Of a DNA stretch of 64,000 bases, positions 26,286 to 34,531 are shown piece after piece. The position numbers were made by a program, and so were the translations under genes. The DNA comes from Gammaproteobacteria bacterium (GTDB taxonomy: Bacteria; Pseudomonadota; Gammaproteobacteria; Xanthomonadales; SZUA-36). Under the pieces are notes generated by a model. The model did no database searches. It saw only the letters and a program-made list of their open reading frames with translations, and had not been told where the DNA came from. Position 1 is the stretch's first letter, and every line of letters starts with the position of its first letter. Location of the stretch: NCBI GenBank assembly GCA_021772935.1, contig JAJFLA010000049.1, positions 124,001 to 188,000 of the forward strand, in the 5' to 3' direction.

Positions 26286-27599
26286 ATGAGACTGAAATCA
26301 CTTACCATTATCCTGTTTTTTATCGTTGTGGGCGCACTTGCACTGAGCCACAGCGGTGCGATTAACTCGTTTGTTAGCGAGCAAAGTCCTTCTGCGCGAG
26401 AAAGCCATGTTGTGGCGTCCAGCGATAACAACAAATATGTATGCCCGATGCATTCGCACATTGTTTCGCATGAAGCAGATGAGTGTCCAATCTGTGGTAT
26501 GGAATTGGTTATCAACACCAGCAGGCAACCTGATGCTTTAGGTGAAAGGACCACAGGAATAGAAAGTTCACAACAAGCAGAAGTTTACCCTGAAGTCAGG
26601 ATCTCGCCCTTAGTTGTGCATAATTTGGGTATTCGCAGCGAACTTGTTGAGCGTGGCAATCTTAGTCACCGTATTGAAACAATTGGCAAAATCACCCGTG
26701 TGGACCCGATGGCACGGAGTCGTATAACTTCCCCGATCAGCGGCACTATTATTGAAATGGTTGATAAATATAGTGGTGCGAAAGTCCAACAGGATGAGTT
26801 TCTATTTTCAGTTGCATCAGAAGAGTTGTTCGCTTTGGAAAAAGCCTTTCAACAAGCTTTTATGCAGGGTGATAAACCGACTGCCAGTGGCATGATTCCG
26901 AAACTGGTATCCATGGGGCTTGATGCCCACCAGGTAGCGCAGTTACAGAATGGTGCTGAGCCCATATTCCCAGCGAAAGTATTCGCCCGGGAAGACGGCT
27001 TTGTTTTTACCCGAAGAGGCGGTGAGGGTGAACCTGTCACTTCTTCGTTCACGGTATTTAACCTCGGTGGGAATTACCAGGTTATTGAAGTCACGGTTGA
27101 AATATTTGAGCGTCAATGGGATTTGGTTAAAGAGGGTCAAAAGGCCTCAATGCAACTGCGTAATCTGCCGGGAAAAATATTCTATGGCACTGTTGAAAGA
27201 GTTGATGAGCCGGTTGGTTATACCACACGAGCGCTGGAATCCCGCCTCAAGTTTAAAACAGACCACCAGGGTATGACACAAAGTACATTTGCAAGGGTGA
27301 TTATTGATGGTAAGTCCAAACAGGACGTATTGCTGGTGTCGCGCGATGCAGTGATCAGAACGGCCGCTGGTGAGCGCGTGGTAACACTCACTGAGGATGG
27401 TCGTTTTCAGCCTGTTAGTGTGACTATAGGGGAAGAAGCCAACGGTAGAATTGAAATTGTTACCGGTTTGCTTGAAGGGCAAAGAGTCGTTGTATCCGGC
27501 CAATTTCTACTCGACTCAGAGAGCAACCTGATGGCTGGTTTAAACAGAATCTCGAATTCAGAACCCCCCAACCCCATACGCGAAGACCAGAAGCATTGA
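26286..27599 (+). CDS. cusB: CusB-like RND periplasmic adaptor with heavy-metal-binding domain
   Basis: 437 residues, membrane-fusion protein of a heavy-metal RND pump. An N-terminal hydrophobic anchor or signal is followed by a heavy-metal-binding module YVCPMHSHIVSHEADECPICGMEL (about 50-74) with paired Cys, Met and His residues, then the adaptor body: barrel and lipoyl halves (ARSRITSPISGTIIEMVD, VFAREDGFVFTRRGGEGEPV) and the membrane-proximal region (GEEANGRIEIVTGLLEGQRVV). The extra domain is common in Cus/Sil-type adaptors of environmental bacteria. It is 10 bp upstream of the cusA-like gene. No outer-membrane channel gene follows. Confidence 0.9.
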   Translation: MRLKSLTIILFFIVVGALALSHSGAINSFVSEQSPSARESHVVASSDNNKYVCPMHSHIVSHEADECPICGMELVINTSRQPDALGERTTGIESSQQAEVYPEVRISPLVVHNLGIRSELVERGNLSHRIETIGKITRVDPMARSRITSPISGTIIEMVDKYSGAKVQQDEFLFSVASEELFALEKAFQQAFMQGDKPTASGMIPKLVSMGLDAHQVAQLQNGAEPIFPAKVFAREDGFVFTRRGGEGEPVTSSFTVFNLGGNYQVIEVTVEIFERQWDLVKEGQKASMQLRNLPGKIFYGTVERVDEPVGYTTRALESRLKFKTDHQGMTQSTFARVIIDGKSKQDVLLVSRDAVIRTAAGERVVTLTEDGRFQPVSVTIGEEANGRIEIVTGLLEGQRVVVSGQFLLDSESNLMAGLNRISNSEPPNPIREDQKH

Positions 27600-27609
27600 G
27601 CAAGCTGAG

Positions 27610-30600
27610 GTGATCTCTCGCGTTATTGATTGTTCGATCAACAACCGCTTGTTGATTTTAGTTGCAGCAGTAATACTGAGTATTTGGGGTGCATACTCTG
27701 TCACCTCCATCCCACTCGATGCCATTCCAGATCTGTCTGATGTGCAAGTCATTGTACGCACCAGTTATGCTGGACAATCGCCTCAGGTTGTTGAAGACCA
27801 GGTTACCTATCCGTTATCAACCGCCATGTTATCGGTTCCAGGTGCTGTCACCGTCAGGGGCTACTCCTATTTTGGGGATTCTTTTGTATATGTAATTTTT
27901 TCGGATGACACAGATCTGTATTGGGCACGAACACGTGTGCTGGAGTATTTAAACCAGGTTTCAGATCAGTTACCCAACAACGCAAAACCCAAGTTAGGTC
28001 CTGATGCAACCGGAGTGGGTTGGGTTTATCAATACGCTTTGGTCGATAGGAGTGGTCAGCATGATTTAGCCGAATTACGTAGCTTGCAAGACTGGTTATT
28101 GAAATTTGAATTACAAACCATTCCAGGCGTTGCCGAGGTCGCAACGGTTGGTGGCATGGTCAAGCAGTATCAGGTGGTCGTCGACCCGAATAAGTTGCGC
28201 GGTTACTATCTCACCCTGGCAAATGTTGCTACCGCTATTGCTGAGTCAAACCAGGAGATTGGCGGCTCATCTATCGAATTATCTGAGGCTGAATACATCG
28301 TTCGAATCAAGGGATACTTGAAAAGTGTTAATGACCTGAAACTGGTCAGTGTACCCACAGTTCGACGCAGAACATCCCTGTCTTCCGTGTTGTTGAGTGA
28401 CGTTGCTCAAGACATTCGTCTGGGTCCAGCAATGAGGCGTGGGCTTGCAGACCTCGATGGTGAAGGAGAGGTGGTGGGGGGCATCGTAGTCATGCGCTCA
28501 AACCACAACGCACTTGCTACCATTGAAGCCGTTAAAACAAAGCTCAATGAGCTTAAACTGAGTCTGCCTGACGGTGTGGAGATAATCGAAACATATGATC
28601 GTTCCGCGCTGATTGAAAGAGGTGTGACAACGCTAAGCCACCGACTCATTGAAGAGTTGTTGGTTGTGATTGCAGTTTGTGCCTTATTCCTGCTCCATTT
28701 TCGATCTTCATTGGTCATCACTATTAGTTTGCCCATCGGCATCCTGGGTGCTTTTGCGTTGATGAGAGTGCAGGGTATTAATGCCAATATCATGTCTCTG
28801 GGTGGGATCGCAATAGCCATCGGTGCGATGGTAGATGCCAGCATAGTGATGATTGAAAATGTACATAAACATATCGAGAGATCGGTAATATCAACGGGGG
28901 AATCTGATCAAGGCAATGTCCGATATCTGACACGTATTGACATTATAAAAAATGCTGCAAAAGAAGTTGGGTCTCCATTGTTTTTCTCCTTATTGATTAT
29001 CACCTTCAGTTTTCTACCAATTTTTACGCTGGAAGCCCAGGAGGCTAGATTATTCTTACCGTTGGCATATACAAAAACCTATGCGATGGCGGTTGCAGCA
29101 GGCTTGTCAATTACGCTGGTGCCGGCACTGATGGCCTACTTGATCAAAGGCAAAATCCATAAGGAAGAAGATAATCTGTTAAGCAAGTTTTTTGTCAGAT
29201 TATATATGCCTGTTATAAAAACAGCCTTGTTAAAACCGGGAATCACCTTATTGCTTGTTGGCTTGTTGGTGCTCTCAGTAATTTGGCCGTATTCACAGCT
29301 TGGACGCGAGTTTATGCCGGAAATGGACGAGGGTGATCTGCTGTATATGCCAACAACCTTGCCAGGCATTTCTATTGGTAAGGCACGGGAAATACTCCAG
29401 CAGACCGATCGTTTGATCAAGACCATCCCGGAAGTAAAACGTGTATTCGGGAAGGTTGGACGAGCCGAATCTGCCACAGATCCCGCACCACTTACGATGC
29501 TGGAAACGACCATTCAACTCAAGCCGAAAGACCAGTGGCGTGAGGGTATGAATCTGGAAAAACTTAAGTTGCTGCTCGATCAACGGGTAAAAATCCCGAG
29601 TCTGCATAATGTCTGGCTGATGCCGATAAGGACTCGAATCGATATGCAATCTACTGGTATTAATACCCCCATTGGTATCAAAATTTCCGGGCCCGATTTA
29701 AAAACGATTGAGACCATTGGTAAAGATGTTGAGGCTGTCATTAAAGGCCTGAAGGGGACCAGGACCGTATACTCAGAAAGGGTTATGGGTGCCCGCTATA
29801 TTGATATCGATATCGATCGTGATTCGGCAGCGCACTATGGCTTGAGTATTAAAGAAATCGAAGATGCTGCGAGTATTGCCATCGGTGGTAAAAATTTAAC
29901 TACAACGATTGAAGGTAGGGAGCGGTATTCGGTCAACCTCAGGTACCCGCAGGCGATGAGGGATTCCATCGCTAATTTAAAATCTCTACAGCTGATTGCG
30001 ACAGAAGATACACATGTGCAGCTCCAGGACCTGGCCGAAATCACCATTGTTGAAGGTCCACCGATCATAAAAAGTGAAAATGCCAGGATGAATGCCTGGG
30101 TCTATATCACCAATGATGGCGGAGACATCGGCAGTTATGTTGATTCAGCCAAACAAGCATTGCTTCAGCAAGTAAAAATACCCACTGGTTACAGCCTTAA
30201 TTGGGCCGGGCAGTACCAATATATGCAGCGGGCTGAAAAGCGAATGCAAACCATTATTCCAATTACGTTATTAATCATCGTAATGCTGCTCTATCTTAGT
30301 TTTAGAAACCTGACAGAAGCAATGATGGTGATGTTTTCAGTTCCGCTGGCACTGGTCGGCGGTTTTTGGCTGCTCTATATGCTTGGGTTCAATATTTCGG
30401 TTGCTGTTGCTGTCGGCATGATAGCTTTGGCTGGTGTTGCTGCAGAGTTTGGCGTGGTTATGCTGGTCTACCTGAAAGAGGCGGTGGCGCGCAATAAGCC
30501 AACAACGAATGAAGACTTGATGGCGGCGGTGATTGAAGGCGCGGTACACAGGGTGAGACCAAAAGCAATGACGGCCGCCGTTATTATTGCCGGGCTGTTA

Positions 30601-30762
30601 CCCATCATGCTGGGCTCCGGGACCGGTTCAGAAGTTATGCACCGTATTGCCGCGCCAATGATTGGAGGAATGATTACTGCGCCATTGGTATCAATGGTAC
30701 TGATACCTGTGCTTTATTTTTTATGGCAAAAAAATAGTAACCCTCAAAAACCAGACCAATGA
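27610..30762 (+). CDS. cusA: CusA-like heavy-metal efflux RND pump
   Basis: 1050 residues from GTG 27610, the usual size for HME-RND pumps. Twelve TM helices with the family motif AIAIGAMVDASIVMIENVHK and a DUF-free large periplasmic domain. Three methionines correspond to the Cu(I)-binding triad of E. coli CusA (M573, M623, M672): M580 in LLYMP, M630 in APLTMLETT and M679 in RIDMQSTG, with the same 50 and 49 residue spacing. This argues for Cu(I)/Ag(I) rather than Co/Zn/Cd export. It works with the adaptor upstream; the outer-membrane partner must come from elsewhere in the genome. Confidence 0.94.
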   Translation: MISRVIDCSINNRLLILVAAVILSIWGAYSVTSIPLDAIPDLSDVQVIVRTSYAGQSPQVVEDQVTYPLSTAMLSVPGAVTVRGYSYFGDSFVYVIFSDDTDLYWARTRVLEYLNQVSDQLPNNAKPKLGPDATGVGWVYQYALVDRSGQHDLAELRSLQDWLLKFELQTIPGVAEVATVGGMVKQYQVVVDPNKLRGYYLTLANVATAIAESNQEIGGSSIELSEAEYIVRIKGYLKSVNDLKLVSVPTVRRRTSLSSVLLSDVAQDIRLGPAMRRGLADLDGEGEVVGGIVVMRSNHNALATIEAVKTKLNELKLSLPDGVEIIETYDRSALIERGVTTLSHRLIEELLVVIAVCALFLLHFRSSLVITISLPIGILGAFALMRVQGINANIMSLGGIAIAIGAMVDASIVMIENVHKHIERSVISTGESDQGNVRYLTRIDIIKNAAKEVGSPLFFSLLIITFSFLPIFTLEAQEARLFLPLAYTKTYAMAVAAGLSITLVPALMAYLIKGKIHKEEDNLLSKFFVRLYMPVIKTALLKPGITLLLVGLLVLSVIWPYSQLGREFMPEMDEGDLLYMPTTLPGISIGKAREILQQTDRLIKTIPEVKRVFGKVGRAESATDPAPLTMLETTIQLKPKDQWREGMNLEKLKLLLDQRVKIPSLHNVWLMPIRTRIDMQSTGINTPIGIKISGPDLKTIETIGKDVEAVIKGLKGTRTVYSERVMGARYIDIDIDRDSAAHYGLSIKEIEDAASIAIGGKNLTTTIEGRERYSVNLRYPQAMRDSIANLKSLQLIATEDTHVQLQDLAEITIVEGPPIIKSENARMNAWVYITNDGGDIGSYVDSAKQALLQQVKIPTGYSLNWAGQYQYMQRAEKRMQTIIPITLLIIVMLLYLSFRNLTEAMMVMFSVPLALVGGFWLLYMLGFNISVAVAVGMIALAGVAAEFGVVMLVYLKEAVARNKPTTNEDLMAAVIEGAVHRVRPKAMTAAVIIAGLLPIMLGSGTGSEVMHRIAAPMIGGMITAPLVSMVLIPVLYFLWQKNSNPQKPDQ

Positions 30763-30772
30763 GAGAGATGAG

Positions 30773-31426
30773 ATGAAGGTTGTTTTCTTTACCTGTGGAT
30801 TAGTTTTAATGGCTCTATTTGCTTTTTCGACAAAGCTTAGTGCAAATGAGCCTTTCGCGGAAAACGCACATTATAAAAGAGTGTCTTCCGGAAATACGGC
30901 GACAATTGGACATTCGAACAAAATTGAAGTGATTGAGTTTTTTCTCTATTCCTGCTCACATTGTTATGAGCTCGAACCAAAATTAAAAAACTGGCTTGAT
31001 ACTAATAAAGACAAAGTCACTTTTAAGCGGGTCCCAGCGGTTATTGCCCCAAGCTGGGTGACCTTGGCTAAAACCTATTATATTGCAGAAAAACTGGGCG
31101 TTCTGGATCAGACCCATGAGGCCTTATTCAAGTCGATTCATGTCGACAAGAAAGTCTATTTAAATGAATATAAATTAACAGAATTCTTCTCAGCTTATGG
31201 TATTGCACCAAATGTTTTTTTACACGAATTTAATTCAAAAGATATCGTTGATAAGGTGAGTGACGCGCGCATATTATCCGTCAAATATGCTTTTAGGGGT
31301 GTACCCGCCATCGTTATTAATGATGAGTTCAAAACCGCGCCATTTTATACAAAGGATCAAGAGCAAATGTTGGAGGTCATGGACTACTTACTGGCAAAAA
31401 TAACCACAGCCAAGGCTTCTGACTAG
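30773..31426 (+). CDS. DsbA-like periplasmic thiol:disulfide interchange protein
   Basis: 217 residues with a Sec signal (MKVVFFTCGLVLMALFAFSTKLSA). Thioredoxin fold with helical insert; the active site is CSHC in FFLYSCSHCYELEPKL and the cis-proline loop is FRGVPAIVIND. The CxHC form is that of the DsbA oxidases. It starts 10 bp after the cusA-like stop, so it is in the copper operon; copper damages disulfides, and a dedicated oxidase for secreted Cys proteins of this cluster is plausible. No dsbB is adjacent. Confidence 0.88.
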   Translation: MKVVFFTCGLVLMALFAFSTKLSANEPFAENAHYKRVSSGNTATIGHSNKIEVIEFFLYSCSHCYELEPKLKNWLDTNKDKVTFKRVPAVIAPSWVTLAKTYYIAEKLGVLDQTHEALFKSIHVDKKVYLNEYKLTEFFSAYGIAPNVFLHEFNSKDIVDKVSDARILSVKYAFRGVPAIVINDEFKTAPFYTKDQEQMLEVMDYLLAKITTAKASD

Positions 31427-31506
31427 CCCACAGCGATTAGCAATTAGTCAATTTATTTTCTTTATCAGACAACAGAACCTGTAAACCTTAACAAAGGAGA
31501 CTAAAA

Positions 31507-32394
31507 ATGGATGGATTGAAGTTTAGTAAAAAGCAGTCTAAAACGCTGGTTATCACATTAGCCTTGATGATTTGTGGATTTAGTCACAACGTGATGGGTA
31601 AAACTTTCAACGCCTACCCAGGACAATACACAGCAAATTTAATAGAAGTGGAAGCTACCAATATTATTCGATTTTCAGTCGAGGTCTGGACTGGCTATCC
31701 CAAACATTTGCGTATTACTTTAGCCGGTGTTTCTGCGCCGTCGGTCGATTCCGATGCACCGAAGTGTGAATTGGCTTTGGCGCAAGAGGCTTATGAATTC
31801 ACAAAAGACTACATGAGCAAAGCCAAGGATATAAAAGTTACAAACATTTTTATGGAGAACACTCAACAGACTGAAGGGGTGGCTGGTATCAATACCAAGA
31901 CGAGTAGCCTGGCGACAGTACTGATTAACAAGGGTTTTGCTCGTTCTAGCAATGAACATGCCGATGAGCCCTGGTGCGTGGATGAGGTGCTTAGCACAGA
32001 AAAAACTGAAAACGCCGAAATTGCTGTAATAAGCGGTCCAGTTAAAAAACCCGAAACCACTACCGGGTTTATGCAGGAAATCACTGAAGTCCGGGTGCAT
32101 GAAGGGCCTAATCGTAGCGGCGAAGAAGTTTATGAATTTCGTTGTAAAGGTTGCCATGAGAAGAACACGCAGGGTGCGCCAATGCCAACTGATAATTTTG
32201 CCTGGACGGAGCGCTTAAATAAGGGCTTTGCGGTGCTGATGGAACATTCAATGAACGGCTATAACAATTATTTGATGCCACCCAAAGGCGGTTGTCGGGA
32301 TTGTAATGAAGTAGAAATTCGTGGCGCTGTGATTTTTATGTTGGAGTCTAGTGGTATCAAATTAGCGGAAGGACGCGCAACAAGAGTCAATTAA
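31507..32394 (+). CDS. SNase-like domain fused to cytochrome c5-type heme domain
   Basis: 295 residues, secreted (hydrophobic stretch at about 13-32). Residues about 38-160 have the OB-fold pattern of staphylococcal-nuclease-like domains (LRITLAGVSAPS, LATVLINKGFAR), but the active-site positions of SNase (the acid of GDT, the E after the DAP motif and the second R) seem replaced, so catalysis is unlikely. Residues about 200-295 are a cytochrome c5-like domain: heme site CKGCH (213-217), axial methionine in YLMPPKGGC, and the extra CRDC pair typical of c5. Electron transfer in the periplasm is likely; the fused domain may bind a partner or metal. It follows the DsbA-like gene by 80 bp. Confidence 0.82.
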   Translation: MDGLKFSKKQSKTLVITLALMICGFSHNVMGKTFNAYPGQYTANLIEVEATNIIRFSVEVWTGYPKHLRITLAGVSAPSVDSDAPKCELALAQEAYEFTKDYMSKAKDIKVTNIFMENTQQTEGVAGINTKTSSLATVLINKGFARSSNEHADEPWCVDEVLSTEKTENAEIAVISGPVKKPETTTGFMQEITEVRVHEGPNRSGEEVYEFRCKGCHEKNTQGAPMPTDNFAWTERLNKGFAVLMEHSMNGYNNYLMPPKGGCRDCNEVEIRGAVIFMLESSGIKLAEGRATRVN

Positions 32395-32441
32395 GCACTT
32401 AATCTCTCTCAAATAAATTGCGCAAAAATATTGCTTTGTTT

Positions 32442-32455
32442 TTGACTTAAGTCAA
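32442..32455. promoter_or_regulatory. FNR/Dnr-type binding-site candidate
   Basis: TTGACTTAAGTCAA is a perfect 14-bp palindrome fitting the TTGAY-N4-RTCAA consensus of the Crp-Fnr oxygen and NO regulators. It lies 277 bp upstream of the HTH gene and 47 bp after the cytochrome gene. Confidence 0.5.
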
Positions 32456-32520
32456 GCAATACGAATGATACTTGGTGATTATATGGTATTGATTTTTTGG
32501 ATGTAAAATTGTCAATTACA

Positions 32521-32542
32521 AATAGCATAACAATATGCTATT
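32521..32542. promoter_or_regulatory. 22-bp palindrome, operator candidate
   Basis: AATAGCATA and TATGCTATT form perfect 9-bp arms around ACAA, about 190 bp upstream of the small HTH gene. It could be an operator or a transcript hairpin; no known regulator consensus is recognised. Confidence 0.4.
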
Positions 32543-32731
32543 CTTGTTTCCAGCATTCTAAACGGACTTAGTAATTTAATCCTTTTTATGTTCTGGTTTT
32601 TACTTCGGTAAAGGCTGCGGTCAAAAGTTTACCTGTTTAAAAAAATCTAAAGCACCGTGTGCCAATGAAGATAAATTCCAGGTAAAAATTGAAAACCAAA
32701 TATCAAAAGTTAATTAAGAGGCAGGATAGCT

Positions 32732-33016
32732 ATGAGTGCAGATGGTAGGGGTACCAGTGTTAAAAATGTTGAGAAATTGCATTCTTGGAAAAGGATTGCC
32801 AATTATTTAAACCGCAGTGTAAGAACAGCCAGAAGGTGGGAAGAACACGAAAATCTTCCCATTCGACGGCATCAACATGTGAAAAGCCCGACAGTTTTTG
32901 CTTATGCCCATGAACTCGAACAATGGCTGCGTGGTCGGGAGCAACCAAACTCTAAATTACCGAATGATGACGATGATGCGTTGACATCAACTCAACAGTT
33001 CATTCCCTCCTGGTGA
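32732..33016 (+). CDS. Small helix-turn-helix DNA-binding protein
   Basis: 94 residues. The core SWKRIANYLNRSVRTARRWEEHENLPIRR is a MerR/excisionase-like winged HTH, as found at the front of larger regulators; here it stands alone with a short acidic tail (PNDDDDA). It may regulate the flanking genes or itself through the palindromes upstream. GAGG lies about 11 bp before the ATG. No recombinase is nearby, so an excisionase role is unlikely. Confidence 0.7.
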   Translation: MSADGRGTSVKNVEKLHSWKRIANYLNRSVRTARRWEEHENLPIRRHQHVKSPTVFAYAHELEQWLRGREQPNSKLPNDDDDALTSTQQFIPSW

Positions 33017-33101
33017 GGGAGCCGTAAGCAATTTTGTGTAATAACTCTGTTACAGAAGATTCGACATACATAGTGGGGAGCATGGTCTTAAAATGAAATT
33101 A

Positions 33102-33134
33102 ACGTAGGGTGCGTATCATTTACGCACCCTACGT
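33102..33134. terminator. Perfect inverted repeat between convergent genes
   Basis: ACGTAGGGTGCGTA (33102-33115) and its complement (33121-33134) pair over 14 bp around TCATT. It sits between the convergent HTH and spy-like genes and could end both transcripts. The GTAGGGTGCG core is also typical of dispersed palindromic (REP-like) units. Confidence 0.6.
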
Positions 33135-33158
33135 AATATCAATGACCTAAAGTTAGTT

Positions 33159-33668
33159 TCAACCATGACCAGAACGGTGGTGCTCGCGTCTTTCACTGCG
33201 ATGTTGCTTACGGTGCTCGGCCATCGCATCGAGTTCAGCGCGTTGCTCATCGGTCAGTTGGCTCAAAACTTCTGATAAAGCGCGGCTGGTGATCAACAGG
33301 CGTTCGGTTATCAGCTTGCCTTCTTTTTCGGCCAGCGCAGCAACCGCTTGTTCGTCGTAGCTGTTAGCTTTAATCAGTTCTTTCAGCTGCAAATGACCGG
33401 CCTTGCTTTCTTCCATGAGAGAACGGACCTCTTCTTTGAGACCTTGCATAAGCGCTTTTATATTTTCGTTTTGTTCATCGTCCAGATCGAGATGTCTTAT
33501 GCCACGCATCAGTTGACCAACAACCGGCATAGCCTGTATCTCACGTTGGTGGTGTTGTCCCTTTTTTCCGCGTTCGCGATCGGGGTTTTGTGCCAGTGCC
33601 GTGTCAACGGCAGTTAGCAGCAGGCCACTTATCATCGTGCCGATCAATAGTTTGTTCAATGTGTTCAT
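33159..33668 (-). CDS. Spy/CpxP-family periplasmic protein (LTxxQ)
   Basis: 169 residues from ATG 33668 (GGAG 6 nt upstream), with signal MNTLNKLLIGTMISGLLLTAVDTALA. The mature part is helical and charged, with the two LTxxQ-type motifs of the Spy/CpxP family: LDLDDEQNENIKALM and LSQLTDEQRAELDAM. The C-terminus is His/Arg rich (EHRKQHRSERREHHRSGHG), which may bind metal. Spy/CpxP proteins act as periplasmic chaperones and feed back on Cpx. It is divergent from cpxRA with a CpxR box in between. Confidence 0.86.
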   Translation of the reverse strand: MNTLNKLLIGTMISGLLLTAVDTALAQNPDRERGKKGQHHQREIQAMPVVGQLMRGIRHLDLDDEQNENIKALMQGLKEEVRSLMEESKAGHLQLKELIKANSYDEQAVAALAEKEGKLITERLLITSRALSEVLSQLTDEQRAELDAMAEHRKQHRSERREHHRSGHG

Positions 33669-33749
33669 GTATTTCTCCATATATGGGGTGAGTGGTATTG
33701 CTTGCAGTCTATAAGACACCATTTCACTGTCTGCTTGCGTTAAGCTTGT

Positions 33750-33764
33750 GTAAAGAAAGGTAAA
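33750..33764 (+). promoter_or_regulatory. CpxR box between spy-like gene and cpxRA
   Basis: GTAAA-GAAAG-GTAAA matches the CpxR consensus GTAAA-N5-GTAAA exactly. It lies 82 bp before the spy-like start and 69 bp before the cpxR-like start, so it could serve both promoters. Confidence 0.75.
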
Positions 33765-33833
33765 GTCACAACATAATCACCCCTGTTAGTTAAAATCAGG
33801 GCTGTAAACCCTTTGGAAAATGTCAGGTTAAAT

Positions 33834-34520
33834 ATGCCGCAAACCATACTCATAGCGGATGACGACACGGAACTGTGTGAGTTGTTGCGCGAATACCTTG
33901 GTCAGGAAGGCTTCGAAGTACGGCTTGCACATGACGGTCAGCAGGCGCTGGTCGAATCCCGACGACCGGGTCTTGATGCCATGGTTCTCGATATTATGAT
34001 GCCTCAGATGAATGGTATTGATGTGTTACGTATGCTGCGGAAGGAGTCTGAACTACCTGTGATTATGTTAACCGCAAGGGGCGATGATGTGGACCGGATT
34101 ATTGGTCTGGAGCTGGGCGCCGATGATTATCTGGCTAAGCCGGCCAATCCGCGCGAATTATTGGCGCGTATTCGTGCAATTTTACGACGGTCCAATAGCC
34201 ATTCCACAGTGGCCATCCTGGAAGTTGATGATCTGGTATTAAACCAGGCCGGTCGCGACTTACGATGTGACGGTCAGCTAATCGAGCTGACCAGTACGGA
34301 GTTCAGTATTCTGCAACTGTTGCTGCGACGTTGTGGTGAAGTGGTTGAAAAAAAGGACTTATACCTGGCCGCCCTGGGACGTGAGCCGGTTGCTTATGAT
34401 CGCAGCATCGATATGCATGTGAGTAATTTACGCAGAAAACTGGGGCCGGCAAGTGATGGCACCGAGCGCATTGAAACCATCCGTGGTATCGGTTACCAGT
34501 ATCGCAGCTTATCACCCTGA
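33834..34520 (+). CDS. cpxR: OmpR-family response regulator, CpxR-like
   Basis: 228 residues from ATG 33834 (CAGG upstream). Receiver domain with DDDTELCELLREYLG, phosphoacceptor in DAMVLDIMMPQMNG, TARGDD and the K of YLAKP; OmpR-type winged helix with ELTSTEFSILQLLL and VAYDRSIDMHVSNLRRKLG. The gene order and the nearby Spy-like gene identify it as CpxR. It is followed 11 bp later by the kinase. Confidence 0.9.
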   Translation: MPQTILIADDDTELCELLREYLGQEGFEVRLAHDGQQALVESRRPGLDAMVLDIMMPQMNGIDVLRMLRKESELPVIMLTARGDDVDRIIGLELGADDYLAKPANPRELLARIRAILRRSNSHSTVAILEVDDLVLNQAGRDLRCDGQLIELTSTEFSILQLLLRRCGEVVEKKDLYLAALGREPVAYDRSIDMHVSNLRRKLGPASDGTERIETIRGIGYQYRSLSP

Positions 34521-34531
34521 AGGAGTCTTCT

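Larger units (their letters stand above)
32395..32731. promoter_or_regulatory. Intergenic region before the small HTH gene
   Basis: 337 bp, AT-rich, without a gene. It contains an FNR/Dnr-like palindrome (32442-32455) and a second palindrome (32521-32542), both listed separately. No terminator hairpin with a U-tract is visible. Confidence 0.5.
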
